Assembly (NCBI RefSeq): GCF_026745355.1
Contig: NC_079209.1
Location: forward strand, 42,963,388 to 43,027,387
DNA length: 64,000 nucleotides
Source of the DNA: Beta vulgaris subsp. vulgaris
Taxonomy: Eukaryota; Streptophyta; Magnoliopsida; Caryophyllales; Amaranthaceae
Direction of reading: 5' to 3'
In this document: positions 46,938 through 58,358 of the stretch, one piece after another
Position numbering within the stretch: position 1 is the first letter of the stretch
Layout of the letters: every line of letters starts with the position of its first letter
Translations under genes and position numbers: made by a program
The notes under the pieces: model-generated
What the model was told of the DNA's origin: nothing
Database searches by the model: none
The model's input: only the letters and a program-made list of their open reading frames with translations

Positions 46938-49868
46938 TCATATTATCATGTTCAAAATGAATTTGGGGTTAAATGACTCATAAATACGATTTGGAAGCAT
47001 AAAAGGTAAAAATAGGCCTAAACTAACATATACTAATAAGTTACATACCTTCTGAAGATCATCGACGTTAGTGCAACGATTGACGATATCGAACATGTAC
47101 CTTAGCACGTAATAGCCACATGCAAGTCCATCATCTTGTTGTGGACACTTAATGTTCACCAAAGGATGCATCCAATGACATTCATGTTAGATGTGTAGTA
47201 TGTGGCTAAAAGTGTTTCTATATAAGGACAAATAAATTAGTCATGTTACCTCGACTGATTTCCAAACAGGAGCTTTTGATGCTCGAAGTCCTGTTGCACT
47301 AATAAGCTTCATCACACTACATCAATACATTATTATAAGATTAGATGTACTAACTGTTTATATATATAAAGATGATGAATAATGTGTAATATTAATAAGT
47401 GCGCATATATTGAGTTTCGATTAGGCTACCTGTTTAACAATGATTTGATTAGTAAGGACCGTGGTGGTTGTTGATGCAAAGAATCAAAGTGGTAGACTTC
47501 GTTTCGTGACAAACATATCGCAAGCAGTGTCCAATGAGCCCTACAACAAGAAAATATAATTATTATTAATCGTAGAACAATTAATAGGTCAATTTAATTA
47601 TCGAATAATAAAAGTAAAGCAAGTTTAAGAAGCATACTTTTCAATATAAGGAACAAGAATGATCTTATGGTATCCAAAACGAGATGATGCTTTGAAACTC
47701 ATATCGAGATACTCTTTCACTTCAGCTTTGTTTTGTAAGCAATTGTCATCTCGTATTATGTTTGGACATAGCCAACCAAACATTGATCATCACTAGATAT
47801 TGCAATCAATTCATTGTATAATAACTTGAAAAATCATATTGATTAAAAGAAAACTTACTTATTATGGAAGTTGAACTGAAAACTGCTTAAGGCATATGTA
47901 TATATATTTAATTTATATACTTATGTATTACCTCATGAATGTTTGTATCATGGAAACATTCAACTCTACCCCACATAAGAATTCTTTAATATCAACCTTA
48001 GAAATGTATGTCGATGAGTCCTCAAAGTAGGGATGGCAATGGGCAGGGTCTGGGTAGGGTAAGGCTAGACCCATACCCATACCCTAATTTTTGGATGTAG
48101 ACCCATACCCTACCCATACCCATAGGGTAATAATTTTTAGGACCCGTACCCATGCCCGTAGGGTCCGATAGGGTCTGGGTAGGGTCTAGGGTCTAAAATG
48201 GGTCCAATAAAAAAAAATCCGCGTACATTATCACATGTATATATAATCGTTAAGCACAATTTTATATATTAATTTTGCAATTAGCTTCTACTAATTCTAC
48301 ACTTCTACTTCATTATATTATTTATATAGTGAAAATTCATAATTTTACGTGGCTCGGCTATTCGGCTAACGATGGTTGACTGGTCGCCGGTGGAGAGTGA
48401 AACAGAGAGTAGAGCAAGAGAGAGAGAGAGAGAAGGTGAGTCTGATAGACGTGAGATTTGCGGCTAGTAAGTGAGGAAGGGTTAAGGTTTTAATTTATAG
48501 GAAGTCTGCTAGAAGTTGGAAGGTTATGTTTATATATATATATTTATTTTAAAAAATAAAAAATAAATATTTTATTTAGATTGGTCTATGGGTAGGGTAT
48601 GGGTAGGGTCTGGGCATTTGAGGAGTCGACCCATACCCTACCCTTACCCAATAGGATCAAGACCCATACCCTACCCTTACCCATAGGGTCCAAAAAATTA
48701 ATACCCATACCCTAATTTTAGGGTAGGGTCTGGGTGGGTCTGGGTAGGGTCCTGGACCCATTGCCATCCCTACCTCAAAGTAGTGGAATTGTTGCTCCCC
48801 CAAAGGAACCTCAATTGTACTATCATCGGGTAAACCGTTAGCGCACTCATGTAACCAATAGCATGGAGTACTAAGGCCTCGCACCACCTCTGGATCGATA
48901 ATAAGTGGATTCTTTGTCATAGAAACATTTCCCTTCACCACATTTCGTTCACCTTCATCACGTAAACTTGCTTTCTTATCAGGTGAACATGTCTTCTTTC
49001 CCTTCCTGTCATGTCAGTCGGCCTTCCACGAAACCTAGTAATTAGTTAAAAGTAAAGATATTACTGACAATCATAGGAACTATAAAAGAAAACACACACA
49101 CACATATATATTGTACCTCATCTGAAAACCGCACCAATGCACGCGGCCATAAAACATAACTGCCAAGGGCATCATTCAGTAACTGTAGAACAACTTCTGG
49201 CTTCGGCAGCGAAAGAGGTAATTCTTCGAAACCAGACACAATTCCATTAAGGCTGACCACATAGTGATTATCATCCACGTACTAACTGGTTATGCAATCG
49301 TACTCGGTCACTAGGGGGTTGTGCATGGCCATAAACTACGAGAACGAAACTATCAACACCATCTCCTCGAGCTAATATTCTCATGGTGTCTCTTCCTTTT
49401 AAAAATCTCTATTTATAGTTAGTTATAAACAACATATAGTAAGAATTTCATGCATTTAAGAACAGTAGTTGTTTTAACAAAGCAAAGGCATTAAGTGCTT
49501 ACCTTCAACTCGGGTACTACAGGTGCATCAGGCTGGCTAGGTGTAATACCACTACCCTTCTTGAATGCGGCAAAAGTTGATAAACCCATTTGCTCCAAAA
49601 TGGCGTTGAAATCCTGTGTCATCTCCTCTCTGAGCTCCTCCCGAATTGCAGCTTTCATAGCCTCCACATCTACTGACACTGCCGAATTCACACTACTTGC
49701 ACTCGATTTTGTCGTTGTAGTGTACTGATCACCATATACCTTTCTCAAACCGAGGCGGACACCTCGTAAGCCCCTCACGCATCCACTGTGGTCCTTTCCT
49801 AACGTTTCGTGCAATGCATCAATGTGTCCTTTAGGAGTGAACTCACCAGTTGCCTCTTTTTCCTTCAA
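46938..49868 (-). pseudogene. CACTA accessory gene with C-terminal Ulp1/SENP-like (C48) cysteine protease
   Basis: Read on the minus strand, 49868-49491 carries HIDALHETLGKDHSGCVRG and an Ala/Glu-rich helix, as in plant transposase (Ptta/En-Spm) proteins. 49278-49042 reads LPKPEVVLQLLNDALGSYVL and 48941-48783 reads VRGLSTPCYWLHECANGLPD. Then come pieces around 47900-47640, and the protease: AHWTLLAICLSRNEVYHFDS near 47480-47550, then NIKCPQQDDGLACGYYVLRY at 47090-47160. The His (HW), Asp (FDS), Gln and Cys (LACG) of a C48 protease are all present, on separate exon-like pieces. The hAT MITE at 48028-48772 interrupts the gene. I cannot prove intact splicing, so I call it a probable pseudogene. 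Such proteases would act on SUMO-like links, though their role in transposons is unknown. Confidence 0.78.
48028..48772. mobile_element. Non-autonomous hAT element, 745 bp, nested in the CACTA gene
   Basis: Perfect 8-bp duplication CCTCAAAG at 48020-48027 and 48773-48780. Both ends read TAGGGATGGCAATGGG. Subterminal GGGTAGGGTCTGGGT words are dense on both sides. Confidence 0.94.
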
Positions 49869-51210
49869 GCCAACCTACATAAGGATAAGAGAAAAATGCT
49901 CGTGAGCGCACAAGTTATATTATATATATCTTATATAACCATATAATCTGTACTTACAATGGCGTTGGCTATCTGTTGTGTTACGGGATCAGGAAAGACT
50001 CTTCTTGCCCATCACATCCTCAGCCCTCCCCCACCCATGCCAGCCCTCCCCCACCTCTTGCCCATCATCCCCAACCCTCCCCCACCCCTGCCCAGCATCC
50101 ACACCCTCCCCCACCCTGCAACCCTCCCCACCACCTGCCCAGCACCCCCACCCCAACACCCTCCTCAGCCCTCCCCATCCCCTACATCACTGTTTCAGCT
50201 AATAGAAGCACATTTTACAACAAAAAATAGAAGTTGATTTCAAAATCCAATGAAATTAAACAAAAATTAGAGAATTGTAAAAGAGGAGAAAGAGTGAGAG
50301 GGGATTTACCGAGAGAGAGTGAGAGAAGGGATGTTCCACAAACAATGCAGTAGTGGAAGAAGGAAGAGAAGAAGGAGCGCAAGGTGGTGCGCAAGGTGGT
50401 GCAGCTGCGTGGTGGTGGTGCACTGGTGGTGGGTCAATGTGGTGGCGGAGGTAGGGTTCGCGCAAGGAAAGAGAACTTCGCTCGTAAATTTTGTCTAAGG
50501 GAGAGAAATTGAAATGGGGATACTGTATTGTATGCGCGTAACTAATTAGAATAAAAAAAAAAATTGAAAGTGAAGGGTTGCGCATATCCCAAAAACTGCA
50601 GCCCTTCGTGTATGAAGGGCTGCGGTTTTTGGGATAATCGCAGCCCTTCACTAATAGGGTTGCGGGTAGCCCAAAAACCGCAGCCCTTCTTACAGTAAGA
50701 AGGGCTGCGTTTTCTTGTTAACTGCAGCCCTTCATACAAGAAGGGCTGCGTGTTAAAGAAAACGCAACCCTTCCAGCACAGCCCTTCCTTTTTTTCCCCT
50801 TTTGGTTAGATAAATTATGTCACCTAATTAATCACAATACTATTTTTATGACTATTCCGGCTTGTAGTTTAGGGTACTTGATAAACCTATTAATTCTCAT
50901 TTCGATTTATCTATTAGTCATATTAGTTGTAGTGGATTCGGTTGTGCTAGATTTCATATTATTGTATGTCTTCCAATTCACTTTTTATTGCCAAGTTTAT
51001 GTAGTTTTTTATTTATTTCAGATTAGTTTAATTAATTTACAAACAAAATCATTATATCACTCATTAGGATAAAATTAGTAGACATTAGATTTAATATTAC
51101 TCAATTGTTCCCTGTGGATACGATACCCTATTATCTATCACTTACTATTAAGTCTTGTGTACTTGCAAGAATAGGGTTTTATAACTTGTTTAAAATCGCT
51201 ATCAAGTTTT

Positions 51211-51228
51211 TGGTGTCGTTGCCGGGGA
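51211..51228 (+). other. Primer-binding site of the Athila-like element
   Basis: TGGTGTCGTTGCCGGGGA lies six bases after the LTR end. TGGCGCCGTTGCCGGGGA-type boxes are usual in Athila and other plant Gypsy elements; here one CC is TT-shifted to GGTGTC. Confidence 0.85.
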
Positions 51229-51397
51229 ACTGTGTTTGGGTAATTTAGTTTAATTGTCTGTTTTTTTTAGTTCTTAGCACAATTTTTTTTTTGCCTTTTA
51301 TTTATTTTATATCATTACTAGTTTGAATAGTAGTCTATCTGTCTCACATCTTAAAGTGTTATTATTTTTTTTTTCTTAATTTATCTATTTTTAGTTT

Positions 51398-51900
51398 ATG
51401 GCTAGAGTTAATTTTCTTCAATATGAGGGAGAAGTGTTTTGAAGGTACATTGAGAGACTTAAAGATTTTATTGCTCGATTCGTACACCATCATTTTGAAA
51501 AATGGGAAGTATGCCAAACTATTTATGAGGGCGCTAATGATGAGACTAGATGCATTATAGAGTCTATGTTTGATGGGGCCTTCATGTTTTAAACCATAGA
51601 TGAGGCTTGGAGTTTCTTTAAGTGGTTTATACAAAAAAAAAACTTATGAACGTGAGTCGGCTATGCATTTTAATTTATATGCTCAACCTTTGCCAGCTCT
51701 ACTACCTTCTATAAGTTTTCCTTTCAATGAACCTGATGCGAATAATTTACCTTTATACAACCTGATGTTCAAGTTTCGAGTTCCAATCATGATCTTAGGA
51801 TTACCTTATCTACTATTAAAGATCTTTCTAAGAAAGTAGAGGAGATAAATATTAGATTGGAGGGTGTAAATAATGGAAGGAGCTCTTTGGGAGAGTCTAA
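51398..51900 (+). pseudogene. Athila-like gag remnant
   Basis: From ATG 51398 (MARVNFLQYEGEVF) there is a stop, then FEKWEVCQTIYEGANDETRC and IIESMFDGAFMF, another stop, and TIDEAWSFFKWF. The YEG-N-ETR, SM-GAF and EAW-FF order is the retrotrans_gag block of plant Gypsy elements of the Athila type. A run of A near 51635 adds a frame change. Confidence 0.75.
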
Positions 51901-52220
51901 TGAAATAGTTAGTGAGCCTTATCCCCCATATTCACCATATTATATGGACGAATTAGATTAACAAGAGCAACTTAATAAACATCAAGCATTCCCAGTCCAT
52001 GATGAAGTTAATTTAGAGAAAATAACAAGGAGAGTTATGATTGTGCACCACTTTTTCACATTAAGCAAGATCTTAGTTCAGTCATGTTAGATGATTTTGG
52101 GGGAAACATGAATATTTGAGGTGAATAATATTGAGCTTAAGTTACCTATTGAGCAAGAGAGGTTGATCAATTTTGGGGATGATAAAGAGAATGAGATACT
52201 AGATACTTCAGTTTTGATCT

Positions 52221-52607
52221 TTGACAATAGTGAGCATGATAATAACGTTTTCATCTTTTTCTAGGGAAACACTCTCTCATATGGACGATGAGCTGAATTG
52301 CACTAAGAAATTAAAAGAGTCACACCATGAAGAGCTTAAATCTCGTATTGATGTAGAGGACACTATTGAGTTTATAAGTGCTTTAGATCCTATTGATGCT
52401 AATACATTAAATTCTGATTCTTGTATGTCACTCTTTTGTCCTACAATAAAGCTTAGTTCCTCTTATAACCATCCAAGATTGATAATTTTAGGACCTGATT
52501 ACCCACTAATATCTTATGATTATTTTCCATATGAAGAGATTGAAGTCAAACCATCTAAATTTTTCAAAGAAGAAAAGAATAACTTGGATGAAGTTTTGCA
52601 TGTATAG
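52221..52607 (+). CDS. Hypothetical ORF in the internal region of the Athila-like element
   Basis: A 128-residue open frame with no family I can name. It is acidic, rich in Ser and Leu (MDDELNCTKKLKESHHEELK, then IEFISALDPIDANTLNSDSC), and ends at a TAG. Related-looking text continues in another frame to about 52720 (SHLDYKYQFNPFDKYSGHIF). It is element DNA between gag and the 3' LTR, likely a leftover of the polyprotein linker or of an accessory ORF. No catalytic motif is visible. Confidence 0.35.
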   Translation: MTIVSMIITFSSFSRETLSHMDDELNCTKKLKESHHEELKSRIDVEDTIEFISALDPIDANTLNSDSCMSLFCPTIKLSSSYNHPRLIILGPDYPLISYDYFPYEEIEVKPSKFFKEEKNNLDEVLHV

Positions 52608-53480
52608 AGTCTCCACATACTCTATGAAGTGTCTCATTTGGACTACAAATATCAGTTTAATCCTTTCGACAAATATTCTGGTCATATTTTTGTTAAGTTG
52701 TCAAGGGTTTTATCTCATATGATTACATATGTTCTATCTTGTGCTTACTTCCAATTTTCTGAATTATGTGGTCAATCCTATGACAAGCTTCTTCGAGCTT
52801 TGATGGGGTATGATTTAACTTACTAAATTAGATTAGAGTGGCTAATGCTCTTTGTCCATTTCTATGTTCTTACTTAGCCCATTGCTTCCCTTTCTTCACC
52901 TTAGTTAACTATTTGCAATTGTTTATTTATTTTGTTTTCTTATGGGGTTTAATAAATTTTTTTATTATCTTTATCTATAAGCTATGAATAAGTTACTGTA
53001 GTTGATTTTACTGCGCACACAACAAGGTTATTGATGTAAAAGCATGGATTCTATAAGAACTTTGAGAAATGCAAAGTCGCACCCATATCAATTATACTCC
53101 TGCTACTGTCTGTTTCTTTCTGCTATCCAGCGTCTAGGGTTGTTGTTGCAGCAGCCCCCGTGCGCCATTATGTCATACTTCTATTACATGTTCGCCAGGT
53201 TGTTCTTTATCTTTCATCTCTTATTTTTCTTTTAATTTCTATTACAATACGGACAATGCAAGAACTAAGTGCGGGGGAGAGGAAAATTTGGGGCATTTTG
53301 GAATTGTTTGGTGTATGTTGCTGCTATTGATGTTGTTGGTTTGCTGGCTAGCTGTTTTGTGGGAAGAATCTTAATATTACAAGTTTAATTTATATGGCAT
53401 TTAAGTGCCAGTTGTCCTATTTATGGGGAGATGCTGCCCAAATTTTCGCAAAATTTAATGGGAAATTTTTTAAGTTTATA

Positions 53481-53702
53481 CTTCCTCCGTTTCTAAATAA
53501 GTGCAACACTTCTTGTTTTCACGTTTGCCAATGTATTATTTTAATCATTATTGATATTAAAAAAATTCACATTCAGACAAATCTAACAAGATCCCACATG
53601 ACTATGTTTTTCCTAAAATATAAATCACCAAAGCTAATTAAAGTTTAAACCGTGAATAGTAAACACTATGCAAATGTTGCACTTATTTAGAAACAGAAGA
53701 AG
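53481..53702. mobile_element. Stowaway MITE, 222 bp
   Basis: Ends CTTCCTCCGTTTCTAAATAA and its reverse, with TA flanks, in the internal region of the Athila-like element. It shares the GTGGGATCTTGTTAGATT block (reverse strand, 53580-53597) with the other Stowaways. Confidence 0.9.
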
Positions 53703-55650
53703 TATATGTTATTATGTGTCTATTTGAGGGTATATTATGCACCATTCATTGTCATCTCATAGATGAGTAGCTAGTTAATGAGAATAATTGATAATAGGCT
53801 ATAATCTAACAACGCTTTACTCAAATTCCATTTTATTACATTAAAAAAATGTTTTTGGAGTTATGAATGTGATGACTTTAACTCTTGCAACTTATTAACG
53901 TACCTTAATAATGATCATACTTATTGGTAATCTAGCACACTTTCTTCATTGGCTAAGATGCGGGGTATGGAGGAAGGACTTTTATACCTTAATTTACCTA
54001 ATTAGTACCTATACTTTTCGTGGTGATCTTTTACTGCTCTAAGTTACTGGAGAATTACTTGACTTTGTTAAAAAATAGAGGGAATCATGGTTCAAAAAAA
54101 AAAAGGGATTAGTAATCCAAATTATCAAAATTGTGACAATGTGAACCATTATAAAAAGAGTGAAAACATATTGTTTGTCCATAAAGAAAACCAAAAAAAA
54201 GCATATAAAAGCCTCAAAAGCAAAGCAAACAACAAAGTATCGAGTACCCCTTTGAGATCATTGGGTGGCAAGTGCAATGTCATATGAAAGAGATGATCCA
54301 TGTACGACGGGTATTAAGTGCCTCTTGTACGGAAAAGTATGTGGGAATCAACGGAAACACTAATCAAGTTCGACTAAAGTACCTCGTATTCGAACGTCAA
54401 TACACTTGTACATGAGCACCTAGATTACTTATGAGATCAAACTAATTTTATTATAAAGGGTGCTTGAGAATAAAAGTCCATACAATTTATAGCTTGCTAA
54501 CCTAAATGTTTTTATGACTAACTTTTAAGTTGTTTTAAAACAACAAAAAAACGTTTTAGCCTATTGTTAAACTTTCATTAGTTTGGTTTCTCCTCTGAGA
54601 GATGGAGTGATACAACCCAAGTTGGTCTTGAGTGATATTGGATACTGCTTCGATATTTTCTTTGCTCGAGGACTAGCAAAGTTATAGTGTTGGAGAGTTG
54701 ATAAGTGGAAATTATTATTTACTATAACCTTCTTATTTCCTCTTACTAGCTCTTTATTAGTATTATAAACTATAAATTGTGCATTTTAGTTATTTTCATA
54801 GGTTATCTAGTAATTGAGTTTATTTGATTATTTATCAGTTTGACCTATGTTATATTTTATACAATTAATAATTTATCTCATGTTGGCAGGTACCCTATCA
54901 TATTAGAGTCAAATAATTGGACATTCGGGCCAAATCTATATTAGAGCCCAAATGATTAACCCTACTAGATTAATAGGGGGTGGAAGAGGCAGGACTGGTG
55001 GAAGAGGTTGAGGTGAAGGGAAAGGCAGATCTGTTGTGAGAGGCAGAGGCAGGGGAGCAGTTGGTGGAAGAGGCATAGAATGCACCCAATTAAGCCAAGG
55101 ATCCCAAGTTGTTGACCCAACTCAGTATACTTGTTGCTTCTTGGCCTCATGTGGCCTGTTAGCTCTAGCTCCTCATTTGGAGTTTAGGTTGTTTTGCTGC
55201 TTTGGTGTGAGATTATACATTTACTTACCAAAAAAAAAAAACTCAGTAGAGTTGTTGTTGTGTGGACAAAGTTCTAATTTTTTGGAGTGAAATGCACTTG
55301 TTCAACATTAATTTTGTGTAATGAAGCTTTTTGAACTTGCAATTGTTGCAATTACTTAGGGATGAGACAAATTTAGTCAATTATGCTCTGAACGCTTCTT
55401 GCAATTGAGTATGCTATCAATTTACAATTATTTTTAACTCATGTAAGTACTAGCTTCCTGCTGGAAATTGAAGAAGACTTTTAAAGCAAATTTGAAGCAC
55501 TGAAATACTGTTGTCTATTTATCTATGCACTGAAAATTTGAACCAAGTTTCTCTTTATTAATACCATCTCAAAGTGAGCACAATATTACACCTAACATCC
55601 ATCCATCCTCTAACATCCATCCATCCAGCAACCTAACAAACATATTACCT

Positions 55651-56222
55651 CTACTCAAGGTAGTAAAAAATACAAAATAATAAGCATACCACAATAAAAG
55701 CAAATTTCAGATTCTTCTCATTTGTGGCACTTTGCACCGAGTTACAACACAATTCAACATTTTCTTTCTTCAATTCGGAAATTTCTAATTCCAAGCTATG
55801 CTTCTTTGTTTGCAATTTCATGATTTTATTATCCTTAAATGTCTGAACAACCTCCAATTCAGCTATGTTCGTATCCTTCTCAAAAATCTAAAATTGAAGA
55901 TCTTCATGGGCAGTGCTATCATTAATGATTTTGAACATTTTGCATTTAGTATCCTATGAAACAACAAATGTGAATCAGGTTCCCAATTGAAAAATTAGGG
56001 AAAAATTAAAAAGCCTACAAATTGACAAAATTAGGGAAAAAAGTTGGGACAAATTGCACTTACGGGCCATAAAAGACAACCATAGAATCTAAAACCAACA
56101 TTAGGCCCATTCTTCACTGTTCGCACCACTGCATTGTTCCCACACTTGCATTTAATCTGAGCCACCCTCCTTGAATTGGAGGAACATCCTGAGCCAAAGG
56201 AAGCTTGCTTCCTTCCTGGCAT
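55651..56222 (-). pseudogene. GRF-type zinc-finger protein with coiled coil and membrane anchor, broken
   Basis: The start is the ATG at 56222 (MPGRKQASFGSGCSSNSRRV). The GRF finger follows: CKCGNNAVVRTVKNGPNVGF and RFYGC, i.e. C-x-C ... G-x-R-F-Y-x-C. An intron seems to start near 56035. The second part (55960-55651) has a charged coiled coil (KLQTKKHSLELEISELKKEN) and ends with a hydrophobic segment (FAFIVVCLLFCIFYYLE). A TAG stop in frame after AHEDLQF (about 55890) breaks it. Short GRF proteins with this plan are common in plant genomes, often in repeats; their job is not known. GRF fingers in other proteins bind single-stranded DNA. Confidence 0.72.
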
Positions 56223-56562
56223 TATTTCGAGGAAAACAAAAGGAGGAAAGAGGAAAAAAATGGAGGGCAGATTTTAGTCGCAAAAATGGAGAAATGGAGA
56301 AACAGGAAGAAGAAAGAAAAAAAAAAAGGAGAGAGAAGATGTTCAGTTAAAAGAGGGAGAAAGGAGGTAGAGACAGTTAAAAAAAAAGGGAATTTTTTTT
56401 TTTAAACCAACGGTCAATAACACGTTAGTAAGATTACCGGATACAACCTCTATTTTCAGGTTAAGTAGTCATAAACCTTGATTACAGTTAATACTAATGT
56501 AAGGTAAACTTGAACAGGATTAATCAAAAGTTAGACTTGAAATTGGAAGACCACGAAAAGGT

Positions 56563-57101
56563 TGACTATTCCATTTGGTACCATTGAATTTTTGGCTTTT
56601 CCATTTGGTACCACTGTTATTTTAAAATTCCACATGATACCACTCTAATTTAATATTAATCTTTATCATACCATTTTTTTAAGTAAAATGTTAGTTAATG
56701 GTTAAACAAGAATACAATTTTGTTTGTGTTTGCATGTTTCTATTTACAATTGCAAAAATTTAATAAATTAAGATTTTAGGGTGTCGTTTTAACCCTTAAA
56801 GCTCTATTTTTCTGACAAAATTTTCATAATAATAATCATAATATTCTATGTCTTTTTATCGTCAAATATGAGCTCAACTTTGACCTTAACGACTAAAATG
56901 ATTACTAAAACCTTAACGCAAATTAAAACATGTGCATCGAAGTAAAACTCTACCTTATTCTAACTTAAATTAACACTTTACTTAGTTGAATGCTATAATA
57001 GAGAATAAAATCAAATTATAGTGGTACCATGTGGAATATCTGAAAAATAGTGGTACCAAATGGAAAAGCCAAAAGTATAATGGTACCAAATGGAATATCC
57101 C
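56563..57101. mobile_element. Mutator-like MITE, about 540 bp
   Basis: Long inverted ends of about 90 bases: TATTCCATTTGGTACCATTG, then TTGGCTTTTCCATTTGG and CCACATGATACCACT, mirrored at 57000-57100. The period-like TTCCATTTGGTACCA word occurs twice per end. No clean 9-bp duplication is visible. Confidence 0.78.
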
Positions 57102-58358
57102 AATTTTTCCTTTTAGTTATTTTCGTAGGTTATTTAGTAATTGAGTTTATATGATTATTTATCAGTTTGACCAATGTCATATTTATACAATAAAAAATTT
57201 ATATCATGTTGGCAGGTACATGATCATATTAGAGTCAAATAATTGGATATTCGGGCCAAATCTAATACTAACATTTAACCCGTGCAACAAGAAGTGGAGG
57301 AAATTGAGCTTCATTTGGTGAGAATACATGTGGCCACTTAGAAGTTGAGCTAAAGCCCAATTATACCAAGATACTGCACGCAAATGTAGTGAAGCAAGGA
57401 GAAATAAGCAAAAAGAACAAAAGAAAAGAAACACTCTTTTTGAGGCTATGAAACCCATGTAGCATAGAGGGAAAAGAAAAGAGGGGGCTTTGATTGAGAA
57501 ACGACCCTAACATCAATAAGAGGAAGGGGATACAGACCACACAGAGAATGGCAGGCGGCAGACGTGGTGGAGACGCAGCATTAGTACACGAAAGAAGCGG
57601 CAGTGACGACGGGAGCTTTATTTCAATCTGAAATTCCGGCCATGGTTTCTTATAATTTGGTGATGTTCTCTTCAACTATGAGTAGATAATTTATTTTTCT
57701 AGGACTTAGATGAAATCCTATACGAATTGATAGTTTAATGGTGTTTGAGAATTGATTTTTGGTTTATGATTGCATAACTATTGAGATTATTATTGGGTTG
57801 ATTATTGTTTGCAATATAGGTTGATGATTGTTCTAGTAGAGTTGATTATTGGTTTTATTGTTATCAAATTTACATACTTTGTTCTTGTAGTTCAAAGTGT
57901 GATGTTATGCAATGGTGTTTGATGATTTGTGGTTAGAAAGTTGAATAATTTATGCTTTGGTTAGATAAATTATGTCACCTAATTAATCACAATACTATTT
58001 TTTTTACTATTCCGGCTTGTAGTTTAGGTTACTTGATAAACCTATTAATTCTCATCCCGATTTATGTGTTAGTCATATTAGTAGTGGTGGATTCAATTGT
58101 CCTAGATTTCATATTATTGTCTCCGATTCACTTTGTATTGCGAAGTTTATATAGTTTATTATTTATTTCAGATTAACTTAATTAATTTACAAACAAATCA
58201 TTATATCACTCTTTAGGATAAAATTAGTAAACATTAGATTTATTATTACTCAACTGTTCCATGTGGATACAATACCCTATTATTTATCACTTACTATTAA
58301 GTCTTGTACACTTGCAAGAATAAGGTTTTATAACTTGTTTAAAATCGCTATCACTCGT

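Larger units (their letters stand above)
45222..50797 (-). mobile_element. CACTA-like element with Ulp1 protease gene, 5.6 kb
   Basis: The left end reads CATTAGTGGAAAAATAAGGA, a worn CACTAGTGGAAAAA. The right end, reversed, has GGGGAAAAAAAGGAAGGGC. Both ends hold many copies of the subterminal motif GAAGGGCTGCG (45236-45480 and 50574-50790). Inside are C-rich stretches (45520-46220, 50010-50180), a multi-exon gene with an Ulp1-like protease, and a hAT MITE. The terminal bases are worn and a clean 3-bp duplication cannot be shown. Confidence 0.82.
44290..51204 (+). mobile_element. 5' LTR of the Athila-like element, split by a CACTA element
   Basis: The LTR proper is about 44290-45221 plus 50798-51204. 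The two parts align in order with 57108-58353 of the other LTR. The CACTA element sits after GTAATTTAT and before TTGGTTAGATAAATTATG, words that are adjacent in the other LTR near 57945-57970. Confidence 0.88.
54954..57107. mobile_element. Foreign block inside the 3' LTR with a GRF zinc-finger gene, possibly Mutator-like
   Basis: It has an Arg/Gly-rich coding remnant at 54970-55075 (GRGRGAVGGRG type, then CTQLSQGSQ), as at the C-terminus of some Mutator-like transposases. Then comes a GRF-finger gene on the minus strand, and a MITE with long inverted ends at the right (56563-57101). I cannot define its borders by a target duplication. Confidence 0.5.
44290..58353 (+). mobile_element. Ty3/Gypsy (Athila-like) LTR retrotransposon with both LTRs, heavily invaded
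   Basis: Both LTRs start TGATAAATGG/TGATAAGTGG and end AAAATCGCTATCA. The 5-bp duplication CTCGT lies at 44285-44289 and 58354-58358. A primer-binding box follows the first LTR at 51211. The internal part (51205-54698) has a gag-like piece but no protease, RT or integrase, so it is non-autonomous. Both LTRs have been broken by later insertions. It sits in the LINE. Confidence 0.9.
54699..58353 (+). mobile_element. 3' LTR of the Athila-like element, rearranged
   Basis: The LTR head (54699-54953) starts TGATAAGTGGAAATTATTAT. After 2.15 kb of foreign DNA, LTR sequence is found again from about 57108 to 58353. About 165 bases (TTTTAGTTATTTTCATAGG to CAAATAATTGGA) occur twice, at about 54785-54945 and 57112-57265. 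A simple insertion would not duplicate them, so a recombination step must have taken part. Confidence 0.82.

Noticed and set aside
49959..50237. Three overlapping Pro-rich frames
   Set aside because: Same C-rich composition effect inside the CACTA element.
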